Shown here one piece after another: positions 39,483 through 48,374 of a stretch of DNA of 58,530 nt. A program made the position numbers and the translations under genes. This DNA is from JAQTNP01 sp964616145 (lineage in GTDB: Bacteria; Patescibacteriota; Minisyncoccia; Minisyncoccales; PEYH01): positions 1-58,530 of the forward strand of contig CAZTRD010000006.1 of assembly GCA_964616145.1 (NCBI GenBank). The letters are read 5' to 3'. The notes below the pieces were generated by a model. The model worked only from the letters and a program-made list of their open reading frames with translations. It did not search any database and was not told where the DNA came from. Each line of letters starts with the position of its first letter. The first letter of the stretch is position 1.

Positions 39483-41237
39483 TTAACTAATTAATTTTGC
39501 TTTAATGCGCCTGATTCCAGCGCCAACCGCTTCTTCCTTTAATATCTTAACACACTTTAATTGAGATATGTTATCCACATGCGGTCCTGCGCATATCTCT
39601 TTTGAAAAATCACCAATAGAATATACATTTACTATTTCAGGATACTTTTCTTTAAAGAAAGCCAAAGCCCCTAAATTAATGGCTTCTTCATATTTCATTT
39701 CTTCTTTTTTAACTTCCAATCCTTCCTTAATCTTTTCATTTATCAATTCTTCAATCTTTCCCAATTCTTCTTTTTCTAATCTTCTTGGAAAAGAAAAATC
39801 AAAACGTAATCTTTCAGGATTGATATCTGAACCCATTTGTCTTACTTCCTCTCCTAAGACCTGTCTTAATGCCTGATGCAAAAGATGAGTAGCTGTATGC
39901 AATTTTGTCATTTCTCTTCTGTCCCCCTCGTTTTCTACCATATCAATCCCTAAACCCCCGAATTTCTTTTGAGCTCCGGCTCTGGAAATTTCTTGATGTT
40001 TTTTCTGGTATTCGTTAAATTCTTTCATATCAACGATAATATTCTTTTCTTTTGCTAATTCTTGAGTCAATTCTATCGGGAAACCATAGGTTTCATATAG
40101 ATAGAAAGATGTTTGTCCGTCTATTTTTGTCAATTTATCGAATTCTTTCAATCCTTTTTCCAATGTCTTTTCAAACTTAATTTTTTCTTCATTAATGACA
40201 GAAATTATTCTTTCTTTGCTTGTAATAATCTCTGGATATATGTCTCTGTAAATATTGAATATTTCTTCAAGGATTGAATTTAAATTCTTTAATTCAATCT
40301 TCTTTGCGTGCCTTATCGCGCTCCTTAATATTCTTCTTAAAATATATTCCCTGTCATTCTTCCCTGGGATGATTCCTGTTTCAATTAAAAATATTGCTGC
40401 TTTTAAATGATCAGCGATAATTCTAAAAGAGGATTGAAAATTATCATAGTTCTTTTTAGATTCTTTCCCAATCGCTTCAATGATTGGCAGAAACAAATCA
40501 GTTTCAAAAAGATTGGTCTTGCTCTGCAAGGCCATACAAAGTCTTTCTAGGCCCATTCCCGTATCAACCCCCTCCTGTTTTAAAGGAGTTAGTTGTTTGT
40601 TCGCATCTTGATAGAATTCGTTGAAAACAAGATTCCATATCTCTACATATCTTCCACAAGAACAATTAGGCAAACATCTATCACCCAAAGAACAAGGAAT
40701 GCCTGTTAAATCAAAATGTATTTCTGTCGTAGGCCCGCAAGGTCCTTCGTTTCCTGTTGGACCCCAGAAATTATCTTCTCTGCCAAAACCAATAACTCTA
40801 TCATCTGCAATTCCCAATTCTTCCCAAATCTCTTTGGATTCCCTATCCTCTGGCATATCATCCCCTTTAAAATATGTAACCCATATTCTATCCTTGGGAA
40901 GCTTTAATGTTTCAGTTAAAAATTCGAAAGCATAATGAATTGTTTCTTTTTTGAAATATTCTCCAAAACTGAAATTTCCTAGCATTTCAAAAAAGGTAAG
41001 ATGATTAGCATCTCCTACATTATCAATATCAGAAGTGCGCATGCATTTCTGACAACTTGCAACCATATTTCCATAAGGAGATTTTTCTCCCAAGAAATAT
41101 GGTTTAAATTGCTGCATTCCTGCGGTAGTAAAAAGCACTGATGGATCTGTAGGAATTAAAGAAGAACCATCTACTATTTTATGGTTTTTAGATAAAAAAA
41201 ACTCTAAGAATGCTTTTCTTGTCTCAAAAGAATTCAT
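39483..41237 (-). CDS. alaS: alanyl-tRNA synthetase, short form
   Basis: Class II synthetase, 584 residues against about 875 in E. coli. The catalytic domain (SLIPTDPSVLFTTAGMQQFKPYFLG, motif 2 HLTFFEMLGNFSFGEYFKK, motif 3 GLERL) and tRNA-recognition domain are complete, and the editing domain keeps HTATHLLH and CAGPH, its metal and proofreading residues. The protein stops there: the C-terminal C-Ala/DHHA1 region is missing. A frameshift is unlikely since the next gene starts normally downstream. The promoter lies 12 bases before the ATG. Confidence 0.95.
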   Translation of the reverse strand: MNSFETRKAFLEFFLSKNHKIVDGSSLIPTDPSVLFTTAGMQQFKPYFLGEKSPYGNMVASCQKCMRTSDIDNVGDANHLTFFEMLGNFSFGEYFKKETIHYAFEFLTETLKLPKDRIWVTYFKGDDMPEDRESKEIWEELGIADDRVIGFGREDNFWGPTGNEGPCGPTTEIHFDLTGIPCSLGDRCLPNCSCGRYVEIWNLVFNEFYQDANKQLTPLKQEGVDTGMGLERLCMALQSKTNLFETDLFLPIIEAIGKESKKNYDNFQSSFRIIADHLKAAIFLIETGIIPGKNDREYILRRILRSAIRHAKKIELKNLNSILEEIFNIYRDIYPEIITSKERIISVINEEKIKFEKTLEKGLKEFDKLTKIDGQTSFYLYETYGFPIELTQELAKEKNIIVDMKEFNEYQKKHQEISRAGAQKKFGGLGIDMVENEGDRREMTKLHTATHLLHQALRQVLGEEVRQMGSDINPERLRFDFSFPRRLEKEELGKIEELINEKIKEGLEVKKEEMKYEEAINLGALAFFKEKYPEIVNVYSIGDFSKEICAGPHVDNISQLKCVKILKEEAVGAGIRRIKAKLIS

Positions 41238-41249
41238 ATATCTTTAGAT

Positions 41250-41255
41250 ATTATA
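41250..41255 (-). promoter_or_regulatory. alaS -10 box, 12 bases from the start codon
   Basis: A perfect TATAAT on the minus strand with 12 bases to the ATG, predicting a leader of about six bases; no convincing -35 box is visible. The same spacing is seen at pheS. Confidence 0.45.
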
Positions 41256-41277
41256 TCATTTTTTACAGAAAGAAGAA

Positions 41278-41313
41278 GGCCGCAACATGTATACTTCGAT
41301 AACACGCGCGGCC
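41278..41313 (-). terminator. terminator of the GC-rich membrane-protein gene
   Basis: GGCCGC (41278-41283) pairs with GCGGCC (41308-41313) around partially paired bases with a GAAG turn; TTCTTCTTTCTG follows on the minus strand. Confidence 0.65.
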
Positions 41314-41341
41314 GCTATTCTTCGAGTTGGATCTACGTGAT

Positions 41342-41746
41342 CTAGTAACGTCTGAGGTTCGTGTTGCGTAGCTTATCCATCTCCTCCCTTCGTTTGTTGC
41401 GCACCCCACGTTCCCAAAAGAGCAGGAATGCTCCACCAATCAGGGCAGCGATCGGAATCAATGTTCCTTCAAGGGGTGATTGGTGCTTGAAGGCCAACGA
41501 CGATACGATGTAGGAAAAAGCTCCTACATCAATCCAGTAAGCCATGAACCAGTCAATCCCTTTGGCCTTCATGTAGGCGGTAAGTGGCAAGGCCAATGTC
41601 ACAAGGATTACCAGAGCCACCAGCTGGGGTCCGTGGTTGTGCCGATACAGCCCATATGCACTGATCGCACCAACGAACAGGTAGAAGATGAGTCCGAGCC
41701 AACGAGCTCGTCTCAAATCTTCCCTCCAATGCAGATCCTTCTTCAC
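41342..41746 (-). CDS. four-helix membrane protein in a GC-rich island
   Basis: I do not recognise this 134-residue protein. A basic N terminus (KKDLHWREDLRRARW) precedes four hydrophobic segments (about 14-33, 40-59, 70-88 and 95-112) and a basic C-terminal tail. The start is GTG at 41746, decided by a strong GAGGAGG five bases upstream. Codons are GC-rich, unlike map upstream and alaS downstream. It starts 55 bases after the map stop in the same direction, so it may be read as the last gene of the spc operon. A hairpin terminator closes it. Confidence 0.7.
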   Translation of the reverse strand: MKKDLHWREDLRRARWLGLIFYLFVGAISAYGLYRHNHGPQLVALVILVTLALPLTAYMKAKGIDWFMAYWIDVGAFSYIVSSLAFKHQSPLEGTLIPIAALIGGAFLLFWERGVRNKRREEMDKLRNTNLRRY

Positions 41747-41801
41747 GATATCCCTCCTCGTCCTTTAATGTTCCATCATACTTCTACCACGAAATAATAT
41801 A

Positions 41802-42557
41802 TTATTCAAGCTCCGTCAACACTCTGCATCCATTCTTTGTTATTGCAATTGTATGCTCAAAATGGGCAACCAAAGACCCATCTAAAGTAAAATACGCTGT
41901 TCCATCTTTTCCTAATTTGATATGTTCTGTTCCCAAGCTCACCATTGGTTCAACACACAAAACCATTCCTTCTTTCAATACAGGTCCAGTTCCTCTGGAA
42001 CCATAATTAAGAATATCTGGTTCTTCATGCAAATCCTTCCCTATCCCATGCCCGCACAGTTCCTTTATCACATACATCCCTCTTTTCTTCACATACCTTT
42101 CAATAGTGTTTCCAATATCTCCTATTGTATTTCCAGGCCTCATTTTTTTGATTGCTCTCTTTAATGCTTTTTTTGTAACTCGTATCAATCTTGTTTTTTC
42201 TTCATCTATCTCTCCCACTCCAACAGTAACAGCCATATCAGTAAACAATCCTTCATATTGTATCCCTAAATCCAAAGACAGAATGTCTCCATTCTGCAAA
42301 ATATATTCCCCGGGTACGCCATGAACAATCATATCATTAGGACAAGTGCATAATACGGCGGGATAGCCGTCCTGTCCTAAGAATGCCGGCTTAGCATTAT
42401 TCTTTTTAATCAGTTCTTTTGCTTTTACTTCCAAATCAGCCAGTTTTGTTCCTGGTTTTGCTTCCAATTTCACTTCATTTAAAATTTTAGCCAGGATTTT
42501 TCCACCCCTGGCCATAGTTTCTATCTGTTCTTTTGTTTTTAACGGAATATGGTTCAT
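41802..42557 (-). CDS. map: methionine aminopeptidase, type I
   Basis: Removes initiator Met from nascent proteins with a two-metal centre. The 251-residue protein shows the metal ligands: Asp in SLDLGIQYEG and FTDMAVTV near residues 94-107, His in GHGIGKDLHEEP near 166, Glu in CVEPMVS near 198 and Glu in HFEHTIAIT near 235. It overlaps adk by four bases (ATGA), keeping the secY-adk-map order. Confidence 0.96.
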   Translation of the reverse strand: MNHIPLKTKEQIETMARGGKILAKILNEVKLEAKPGTKLADLEVKAKELIKKNNAKPAFLGQDGYPAVLCTCPNDMIVHGVPGEYILQNGDILSLDLGIQYEGLFTDMAVTVGVGEIDEEKTRLIRVTKKALKRAIKKMRPGNTIGDIGNTIERYVKKRGMYVIKELCGHGIGKDLHEEPDILNYGSRGTGPVLKEGMVLCVEPMVSLGTEHIKLGKDGTAYFTLDGSLVAHFEHTIAITKNGCRVLTELE

Positions 42558-43264
42558 TTTAACTCTAGGGCTTTTTGAATGTTATTAAAAATGACAGAAG
42601 GCGCTGGAGCAGCGTTAACTGTTTTAACAAAATATTTGTATTTTTTTAAATAATCAATTACTGGCATTGTCCTGTTTTTGTATTCTTGTAATCTAACCTT
42701 TATACTCTCTGGGTCATCAAGTCCCTTTCTCTCAACCAATTTAGATCCATCCAAGGGACAGGTTTTTAACTTCTTTGTATCTGAGTTGTAAAGAATAGGA
42801 TGGCGCATTAATTCACAAATTCTTCTGTTGGAATTTCTGAACATTGAATCTTCCGGCTTTAAAGTAAGAAGAATTGTCTTAATGTTCTTTTTCTCGTAAA
42901 GTTTTGCTAATAGCGGCATCATTAATTGTGCCTCAGTTAAGGTTCTTGGAGAACCAGAAAACATTATCCCTTGATTATTCCTAGCTAATCCTTCAATAAT
43001 GGTTTTTCCCCAATAGCTAACTACTTCGGGAGTACACAAAACTCCTGTTAGCCATCTTTTTTTCTCATCTGCTAAAGGATATTTTTTGCCATCTACCACT
43101 TCGTATTCCCCTTTCTTGGCATTCATAATCTTACTTTCAATAATCTTTGAAGTTTCGTAGTAATGAAGATTGAATTTTTCAGCCAAAAGAATGGACTGAG
43201 TTCCTTTCCCTGAACCCGGAGGTCCCATGATTAGGATAACTGGCTTCGAGCACCTATTAGCCAT
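42554..43264 (-). CDS. adk: adenylate kinase
   Basis: Interconverts AMP, ADP and ATP. P-loop IMGPPGSGKGTQ near residue 10; the AMP-binding segment is altered, with SGSPRTLTEAQ in place of the usual DGFPRT. The lid has NRRICELMRHP and CPLDGSKL, possibly part of a zinc-type lid. I chose the ATG at 43264, giving the TAATATG junction with secY; the frame could begin at 43279 inside secY. At 236 residues it is slightly long. Confidence 0.88.
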   Translation of the reverse strand: MANRCSKPVILIMGPPGSGKGTQSILLAEKFNLHYYETSKIIESKIMNAKKGEYEVVDGKKYPLADEKKRWLTGVLCTPEVVSYWGKTIIEGLARNNQGIMFSGSPRTLTEAQLMMPLLAKLYEKKNIKTILLTLKPEDSMFRNSNRRICELMRHPILYNSDTKKLKTCPLDGSKLVERKGLDDPESIKVRLQEYKNRTMPVIDYLKKYKYFVKTVNAAPAPSVIFNNIQKALELK

Positions 43265-43265
43265 A

Positions 43266-44534
43266 TTATATCTTCTCATATTCTCTCATCTGCAATTGAG
43301 AGTTGATTTGTTTAATAGTATCCAATACCACAGATACGATGATTAATACTGATGTTCCGCCAATTAAGAAACTGAACGATGTAATATTTGTTAATCCTTC
43401 AATAATTGAAGGCAAGACGGCAATCAAAGCAAGAAACAAAGCGCCGATAAACAAGACCCTGTGAAGAATGAAGGAAATATATTTTGAAGTAGATGGCCCT
43501 GGCCTGATGCCAGGGACAAATCCTCCCATTTTCTGCAGGTTTTCGGAAATTGATTTCGGATCAAAGGTTACCATGGTATAGAAGAAGGTAAAAACAAATA
43601 CTAAAGCAAAATACATGATTCCATGGCTCCAGCCAGTGGAAAAGAAATTAGAAATATTTTGGGCGAGCCCAGAACCTTTTCCGATGAAATTAGTTACCAT
43701 TCCCGGAATCATTAAAATTGACATGGCAAAAATGATTGGAATAACTCCGGCTGGGTTTACATTCATCGGAAGATAGGTAGAAACTCCTCCATACATTTTT
43801 GTTCCTCTGACTCTTTTAGCATATGATACAGGTATGTTTCTCCTAGCTTCTGTAATCAAAACTACCCCAAAGATAATTACAATTACTGAAGCAATGAAGA
43901 AAAGATATGCTGGCAATTGATCGCTAGTGCTTCCCCTGATAGCTTCCAGAATACTGGTTGGAAATCTTGCCACAATACCGGCAAAGATTAAAAGAGATAC
44001 TCCGTTTCCAATTCCTTTTTCCGTAATCAATTCTCCCAGCCACATTAAAAATACGCTTCCGGCTGTAACAGCAATAATGGAGGTAATCAAAGTCAAAGGA
44101 GAATCAATAGTAATAGCTCCCTGGCTCTTAAACAAGGTAAGCATCCCATATGATTCAAAAATTGCCAATGGAACAGTGGCAATCCTGGCATATTGATTGA
44201 ATTTCTTTCTCCCCGCTTCTCCTTCTTCTTTATACATTTTTTGCAAAGAAGGAAAGATCAAGGTCAATAATTCAAAGATGATGATAGCGGTAATATATGG
44301 TCCAAGGCCCAACATTGCTATTGAAATGGTAGACAATGCTCCTCCAGACAACACATTGGCAAACCCCAATGCCTGAAATTTATTAAAAAACTCATTAAGA
44401 TATGTAGTATCCACTCCCGGCATTGGTATGCCAGACATTATTCTGAATACAACGAATAACAGAAGAACGAAAAGAATTTTTTTCCTTAAGTCCTTTATCT
44501 TAAAGATTTGAGTTAGCTGATTAAATATTGCCAT
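43266..44534 (-). CDS. secY: preprotein translocase subunit SecY
   Basis: Channel of the Sec translocon, 422 residues with ten transmembrane helices. Landmarks are the first helix and SGIPMPGVD, the plug region near FANVLSGGALSTISI, LGPYITAIIIFELL, and the C-terminal FVPGIRPGPST. It follows rplO by three bases, as in the spc operon. Confidence 0.96.
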   Translation of the reverse strand: MAIFNQLTQIFKIKDLRKKILFVLLLFVVFRIMSGIPMPGVDTTYLNEFFNKFQALGFANVLSGGALSTISIAMLGLGPYITAIIIFELLTLIFPSLQKMYKEEGEAGRKKFNQYARIATVPLAIFESYGMLTLFKSQGAITIDSPLTLITSIIAVTAGSVFLMWLGELITEKGIGNGVSLLIFAGIVARFPTSILEAIRGSTSDQLPAYLFFIASVIVIIFGVVLITEARRNIPVSYAKRVRGTKMYGGVSTYLPMNVNPAGVIPIIFAMSILMIPGMVTNFIGKGSGLAQNISNFFSTGWSHGIMYFALVFVFTFFYTMVTFDPKSISENLQKMGGFVPGIRPGPSTSKYISFILHRVLFIGALFLALIAVLPSIIEGLTNITSFSFLIGGTSVLIIVSVVLDTIKQINSQLQMREYEKI

Positions 44535-44537
44535 AAA

Positions 44538-45104
44538 CTATTTTTTAGTTTTGACTGGTTTTTTAACTGCTTTTGGCTTCTCAACTTTCTTTTCCTCCTT
44601 TTTCTCTTCAACCTTCTTTTCTTTCCTTACTCTTTTTTTCTTTTCTTTAACAATCGGTTCCTTGATCTTTAAAGTGTTGGCTTTCCCTCCTGCTTTCTCT
44701 ATCTTTTCTTTGGCTTTTTTAGAATACAAGCACTCATTAATGGTTAAATTCTTCTTAATTTCTCCTTTGGCTAATATTTTCACGATAAGAACTCTGCCTA
44801 AAGGATTTTTTACAATTCCTTTTTCCAGCAAATCCTTTGGAAAGATATTTGCTCCGTCTTCAAATTTCTTTTCAATCACGGATAAATCAACAGTTGCTGG
44901 CTTGAAATCCAAAGAGTTAAAGCGGTACCCTCTTAATTTAGGATATCTCTTTATCATGCTTCTGACAATTGGCGGAAGCTTTCTGCCGGCTCTGGAGTTC
45001 TGTCCTTTTAGTCCCCTTCCAGAATACGTTCCTTTGATTCCTCCCCTTCCAACTCTTTTTTTACTCTTCCACTTTGTCTTCGGTTTTAATTGGTGGATTT
45101 GCAT
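44538..45104 (-). CDS. rplO: 50S ribosomal protein L15 with Lys/Glu-rich tail
   Basis: Assembly protein, 188 residues. The N-terminal KKRVGRGGIKGTYSGRGLKGQNSRAG is characteristic; the last 45 residues are a repetitive Lys/Glu tail (EKKKRVRKEKKVEEKKEEKKVEK). Its start lies 44 bases inside rpsE, where L30 would normally intervene. Confidence 0.95.
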   Translation of the reverse strand: MQIHQLKPKTKWKSKKRVGRGGIKGTYSGRGLKGQNSRAGRKLPPIVRSMIKRYPKLRGYRFNSLDFKPATVDLSVIEKKFEDGANIFPKDLLEKGIVKNPLGRVLIVKILAKGEIKKNLTINECLYSKKAKEKIEKAGGKANTLKIKEPIVKEKKKRVRKEKKVEEKKEEKKVEKPKAVKKPVKTKK

Positions 45105-45585
45105 TTTTCCCTTTTATTTTTAATTGTTTTAATGCTTTTACAGTAGCTCCGGCATTATTCAGCTTATTCCTTGTCGCCCCTAAAATCTTTGAAGAAATAT
45201 CTTTGATCCCGGCTAATTGGCATATTACTCTGACAGTTCCCCCGGCTACCAATCCCCTTCCTTTTCTTTGCGGTCTTAAAAGAATTTCAGCTGCTCCGAA
45301 CTTAGCGTATGTTTCATGAGGAATGGTATCATTTACAATCGGCACATCAAATACATTTTTTCTGGCTGATTTCTCTGCTTTCTCCACTGCTTGAGCAACA
45401 TCCTGTCCTTTTCCAGAGCCAACCCCGATTTTCCCTTTTCTATTACCAACAACCATAATGGCTCTGAAGCGAAGGGTTTTTCCTCCTGAAGTAACTTTTG
45501 TAACTCTTCCTATCTCCAAAACCTCAGAATCAAATTCTGATTTTTTCTCCTGAAATTTATTTGTTCTATCTCTTTTAGAAAACAT
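45061..45585 (-). CDS. rpsE: 30S ribosomal protein S5
   Basis: Decoding-fidelity protein, 174 residues. RVTKVTSGGKTLRFRAIMVVGN near residue 28 and the GVGSGKGQDVAQA segment are typical; the C-terminal GKNANPP is conserved. The next gene downstream is rplO, so rpmD (L30) is absent, as in known CPR genomes. Confidence 0.96.
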   Translation of the reverse strand: MFSKRDRTNKFQEKKSEFDSEVLEIGRVTKVTSGGKTLRFRAIMVVGNRKGKIGVGSGKGQDVAQAVEKAEKSARKNVFDVPIVNDTIPHETYAKFGAAEILLRPQRKGRGLVAGGTVRVICQLAGIKDISSKILGATRNKLNNAGATVKALKQLKIKGKNANPPIKTEDKVEE

Positions 45586-45588
45586 ATT

Positions 45589-45975
45589 TTAAAATTTTAA
45601 TCCTGATCTGGCTCCATCAGCCAAGGCCTTTACTTTCCCATGATATTGATACCCTCCCCTATCAAAAATCACTTCCTTTATCCCCTTTTCTCCAGCCAAA
45701 GATGCAATCCTTTCTCCCACTTGAAATGACAAGGCAATTTTTCCTTTCAATTCTTTTCCTTCTTTATCCTTTGCGCTTTCTTTTTTAGTTTTAATATCAA
45801 AATCACTTACAACAGCAATAGTTTTTTTAGCTGCATCATCTATCAATTGAGCATAGATATGCTGATTAGATCTGAAAACACAAAGCCGTGGTCTTTTGGC
45901 AGTTCCAATAATCTTAGCCCTTACCCTTTTGTGTCTTCTTATCCTATGTTCAGTTTTTGAAAAAGTTTTTTCCAT
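45589..45975 (-). CDS. rplR: 50S ribosomal protein L18
   Basis: 5S rRNA-binding protein, 128 residues. Landmarks: RRHKRVRAKIIGTAKRPRLCVFRSNQHIYAQLID near the start and FDRGGYQYHGKVKALADGARSGLKF at the end. An internal Lys/Glu-rich loop (TKKESAKDKEGKEL) is longer than usual. Confidence 0.96.
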   Translation of the reverse strand: MEKTFSKTEHRIRRHKRVRAKIIGTAKRPRLCVFRSNQHIYAQLIDDAAKKTIAVVSDFDIKTKKESAKDKEGKELKGKIALSFQVGERIASLAGEKGIKEVIFDRGGYQYHGKVKALADGARSGLKF

Positions 45976-45980
45976 ATTAT

Positions 45981-46523
45981 TTAGGCGGTAGCTGTAGCTT
46001 TCTTACCAAGCTTTCTTCTAATTTTTTCTCCGGCATATCTAATTCCTTTTCCCTTGTATGGTTCCGGAGGCCTGATCTTTCTAATCTGAGAAGCTATTTC
46101 TCCTACCATCTTTTTATCAGCTCCGGAAACTGTGATTACATTCTTTGCTACGGCAAATTCTATCCCTTGGGGTTTAGAAATTTTTACAGGGTGGGAAAAT
46201 CCCACTTCAACGATCAGTTCAGACCCTTCAATATTTGCTTTGTATCCGACTCCTTCAATTTCCAATTTCTTTTCAAAGCCGGAATTAACTCCATTAACAG
46301 CATTAAATATCAAGCTTCTAGCAGTCCCCCATAGGGCAGAGGTTTCTTTTCCTTCTCTGGCAGGACTTAAAACAATCTGATTTTCTTTGATTTCAATCTT
46401 AATTTCAGGCCTTGTCTTTAATGTAATTTCTCCTTTGGGTCCTTTTACAATAATCTTTCCAGTTTCCAGGGAAACATTTACTCCTGAAGGAATATCAATT
46501 GGTTTTTTTCCTATTCTTGACAT
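45981..46523 (-). CDS. rplF: 50S ribosomal protein L6
   Basis: Sarcin-ricin-loop neighbour, 180 residues, with two related domains. SRIGKKPIDIPSGVNV opens it, and the C-terminal PPEPYKGKGIRYAGEKIRRKLGK is invariant. Confidence 0.97.
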   Translation of the reverse strand: MSRIGKKPIDIPSGVNVSLETGKIIVKGPKGEITLKTRPEIKIEIKENQIVLSPAREGKETSALWGTARSLIFNAVNGVNSGFEKKLEIEGVGYKANIEGSELIVEVGFSHPVKISKPQGIEFAVAKNVITVSGADKKMVGEIASQIRKIRPPEPYKGKGIRYAGEKIRRKLGKKATATA

Positions 46524-46527
46524 ATAT

Positions 46528-46917
46528 TTACCAGATCTGACAAATTACTTCTCCTCCAAGACCTTTCTTATGCGCTTCTTTCACAGTCATTAATCCTTGC
46601 GGAGTTGAAACTATTTTTATTCCGTATCCAGCTCTTTTTAAAATCTCTAATTTCTTTGCATACACTCTTCTGCTTGGCTTGGAAATCCTTTTCATCTCTT
46701 TAATCAATGGCTCTTTCCCGTCATATTTCAAATTAAGCTTTAGTATCTTATTTGTCTTCTTGAATTTCTTCTCAATTTTATCAATCAACCCTTCTTTGTT
46801 TAAAATATCAGCTATCTGATATTTAATTTTAGAATATGGCATTTCCACTACTGGAAATCCCACAGCTTGCGCGTTTTTTATTCTTACAAACATGTCGCTT
46901 ATTGGATCTGTATGCAT
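46528..46917 (-). CDS. rpsH: 30S ribosomal protein S8
   Basis: Central-domain assembly protein and known repressor of the spc operon in E. coli, 129 residues. Begins DPISDMFVRIKNA; the C-terminal STPQGLMTVKEAHKKGLGGEVICQIW is typical. Confidence 0.97.
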   Translation of the reverse strand: MHTDPISDMFVRIKNAQAVGFPVVEMPYSKIKYQIADILNKEGLIDKIEKKFKKTNKILKLNLKYDGKEPLIKEMKRISKPSRRVYAKKLEILKRAGYGIKIVSTPQGLMTVKEAHKKGLGGEVICQIW

Positions 46918-46926
46918 ATTATTAAA

Positions 46927-47112
46927 TTACCAACTGGCTTTTCTTACTCCTGGCAATAAACCTTTGTTAGCTAATTCTCTAAAGCAAATTCTGCACAAGC
47001 CAAAGTCCCTGATAAAGCCACGCTTCCTTCCGCAGCGAAAACATCTGTTCTCAATCCTAGAACTGAATTTTGGTTTTCTTTTAGCTTTTGCTATTTTTGC
47101 TTCTGTTGCCAT
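46927..47112 (-). CDS. rpsN: 30S ribosomal protein S14, zinc type
   Basis: A 61-residue S14 of the zinc-binding form: CFRCGRK near residue 23 and CRICFRELA near 38 give the four Cys. The ending LPGVRKASW is conserved. Confidence 0.97.
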   Translation of the reverse strand: MATEAKIAKAKRKPKFSSRIENRCFRCGRKRGFIRDFGLCRICFRELANKGLLPGVRKASW

Positions 47113-47115
47113 ATA

Positions 47116-47670
47116 TTATTTTATCGGAAATCCGTAAAGTTTAAATAATTCCACTGCCTCTTTTTTATCCTTTGCGCTACTGACTATTGTAGCTTCAAAA
47201 GAAAATATTCTTTTTACGCTTTCCGGAGAAACTTCCGGGAATACGATCTGTTCCTTTATTCCTACCGTTAAATTGCCTGATTTGTCAATTGCCTTCTCTT
47301 CAATTCCCTTAAAATCGCTTGTTCTTGGAAGAGCTATGTTAACCAATCTGGAAACAAAATCATTCATTTTCTTTCCTCTTAAGGTTGTCTTAGCTCCAAT
47401 TACCATTCCTGCTCTTGTCTTAAAAGTGGAAATGGATGTTTTGGCTGTAGTGAATACTGGTTTCTGCCCGATGATCAAAGCCAGATCATTGGCAAACTCC
47501 TGAGCTATCTTATCCCTCTCTGTCTTTGATTTCCCGGCAACTAATTTCCCAAAACCAACATTAACTACAACCTTTTTAATCTTAGGCACAGCCATTACAT
47601 TCTTGTACCCCATCTTTTTCATCATCTCTGGTACAATACCTTTTTTGTACAATGTTTGTAAATTATCCAT
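47116..47670 (-). CDS. rplE: 50S ribosomal protein L5
   Basis: Binds 5S rRNA and bridges to S13. I chose the ATG at 47670 (protein MDNLQTLYKKGIVPEMMKK, 184 residues), five bases after the rplX stop; the longer frame overlaps rplX by 28 bases. Core landmarks are VPKIKKVVVNVGFGK and ITGQKPV-type IIGQKPVFTTAKTSISTFKTR. Confidence 0.96.
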   Translation of the reverse strand: MDNLQTLYKKGIVPEMMKKMGYKNVMAVPKIKKVVVNVGFGKLVAGKSKTERDKIAQEFANDLALIIGQKPVFTTAKTSISTFKTRAGMVIGAKTTLRGKKMNDFVSRLVNIALPRTSDFKGIEEKAIDKSGNLTVGIKEQIVFPEVSPESVKRIFSFEATIVSSAKDKKEAVELFKLYGFPIK

Positions 47671-47675
47671 GTCTT

Positions 47676-47993
47676 TTAAAATACCTCTTTGCACTTTTTG
47701 CAAACTCTTGATTTTTTAACTTTTGCATCCACTTTATTCTTAACAAAATTGATTCTTGTCGCCTTTCCGCATTTAGGACAAACAATCATTGCTTTAGAAG
47801 CATTAATTAACCCTTCTTTGGAAACAATCTGGCCTTTCTCTCCTTCTTTTTTTGGCTTCTGATGCCTCTTTAACATATTTATTCCTTCAACCATAATCCT
47901 ATTAGTTTCCGGAACTACTCTTAAAACCTTGGCCTTTCTGCCTTTGTCATCTCCTGAAATTATTAACACTGTGTCGTCTTTTTTGATATTCAT
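47676..47993 (-). CDS. rplX: 50S ribosomal protein L24
   Basis: Assembly initiator, 105 residues. The KOW motif KKDDTVLIISGDDKGRKAKVLRV opens the protein, and a C-terminal zinc-ribbon-like set (CPKCGK and CKKC) is present. Confidence 0.96.
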   Translation of the reverse strand: MNIKKDDTVLIISGDDKGRKAKVLRVVPETNRIMVEGINMLKRHQKPKKEGEKGQIVSKEGLINASKAMIVCPKCGKATRINFVKNKVDAKVKKSRVCKKCKEVF

Positions 47994-47997
47994 GCTT

Positions 47998-48369
47998 TTA
48001 AATGATTTCTGTTGCTAAAGCAACAATTCCATCAAATCCCTTTTCCCTGATTTCTCTTGGTATGGGACCGAATATTCTTCCTCCTTTTGGATTTTTTGTT
48101 TTAGCATCAAGAATTATTATGGCATTCTCATCAAATCTGATATATGATCCGTCTTTTCTTCTGAAAGGCCTTTTCTGTCTTACAATTACAGCTCTGGTAA
48201 CTTCATGGGTTTTCACTATCTTTCTTGGTTCAGCTTTTTTAACAGCAACAACAATGATATCGCCCAATTGAGCGGTTTTCTTTCCGCTTCCGCCCAATAC
48301 TTTAATACACTGGGCAATTTTTGCTCCAGAATTATCGGCAACCTTTAACATTGTTCTCAATTGGATCAT
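47998..48369 (-). CDS. rplN: 50S ribosomal protein L14
   Basis: Intersubunit-bridge protein, 123 residues. Begins MIQLRTMLKVADNSGAK and ends with FGPIPREIREKGFDGIVALATEI, both family hallmarks. Confidence 0.97.
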   Translation of the reverse strand: MIQLRTMLKVADNSGAKIAQCIKVLGGSGKKTAQLGDIIVVAVKKAEPRKIVKTHEVTRAVIVRQKRPFRRKDGSYIRFDENAIIILDAKTKNPKGGRIFGPIPREIREKGFDGIVALATEII

Positions 48370-48374
48370 ATCTT

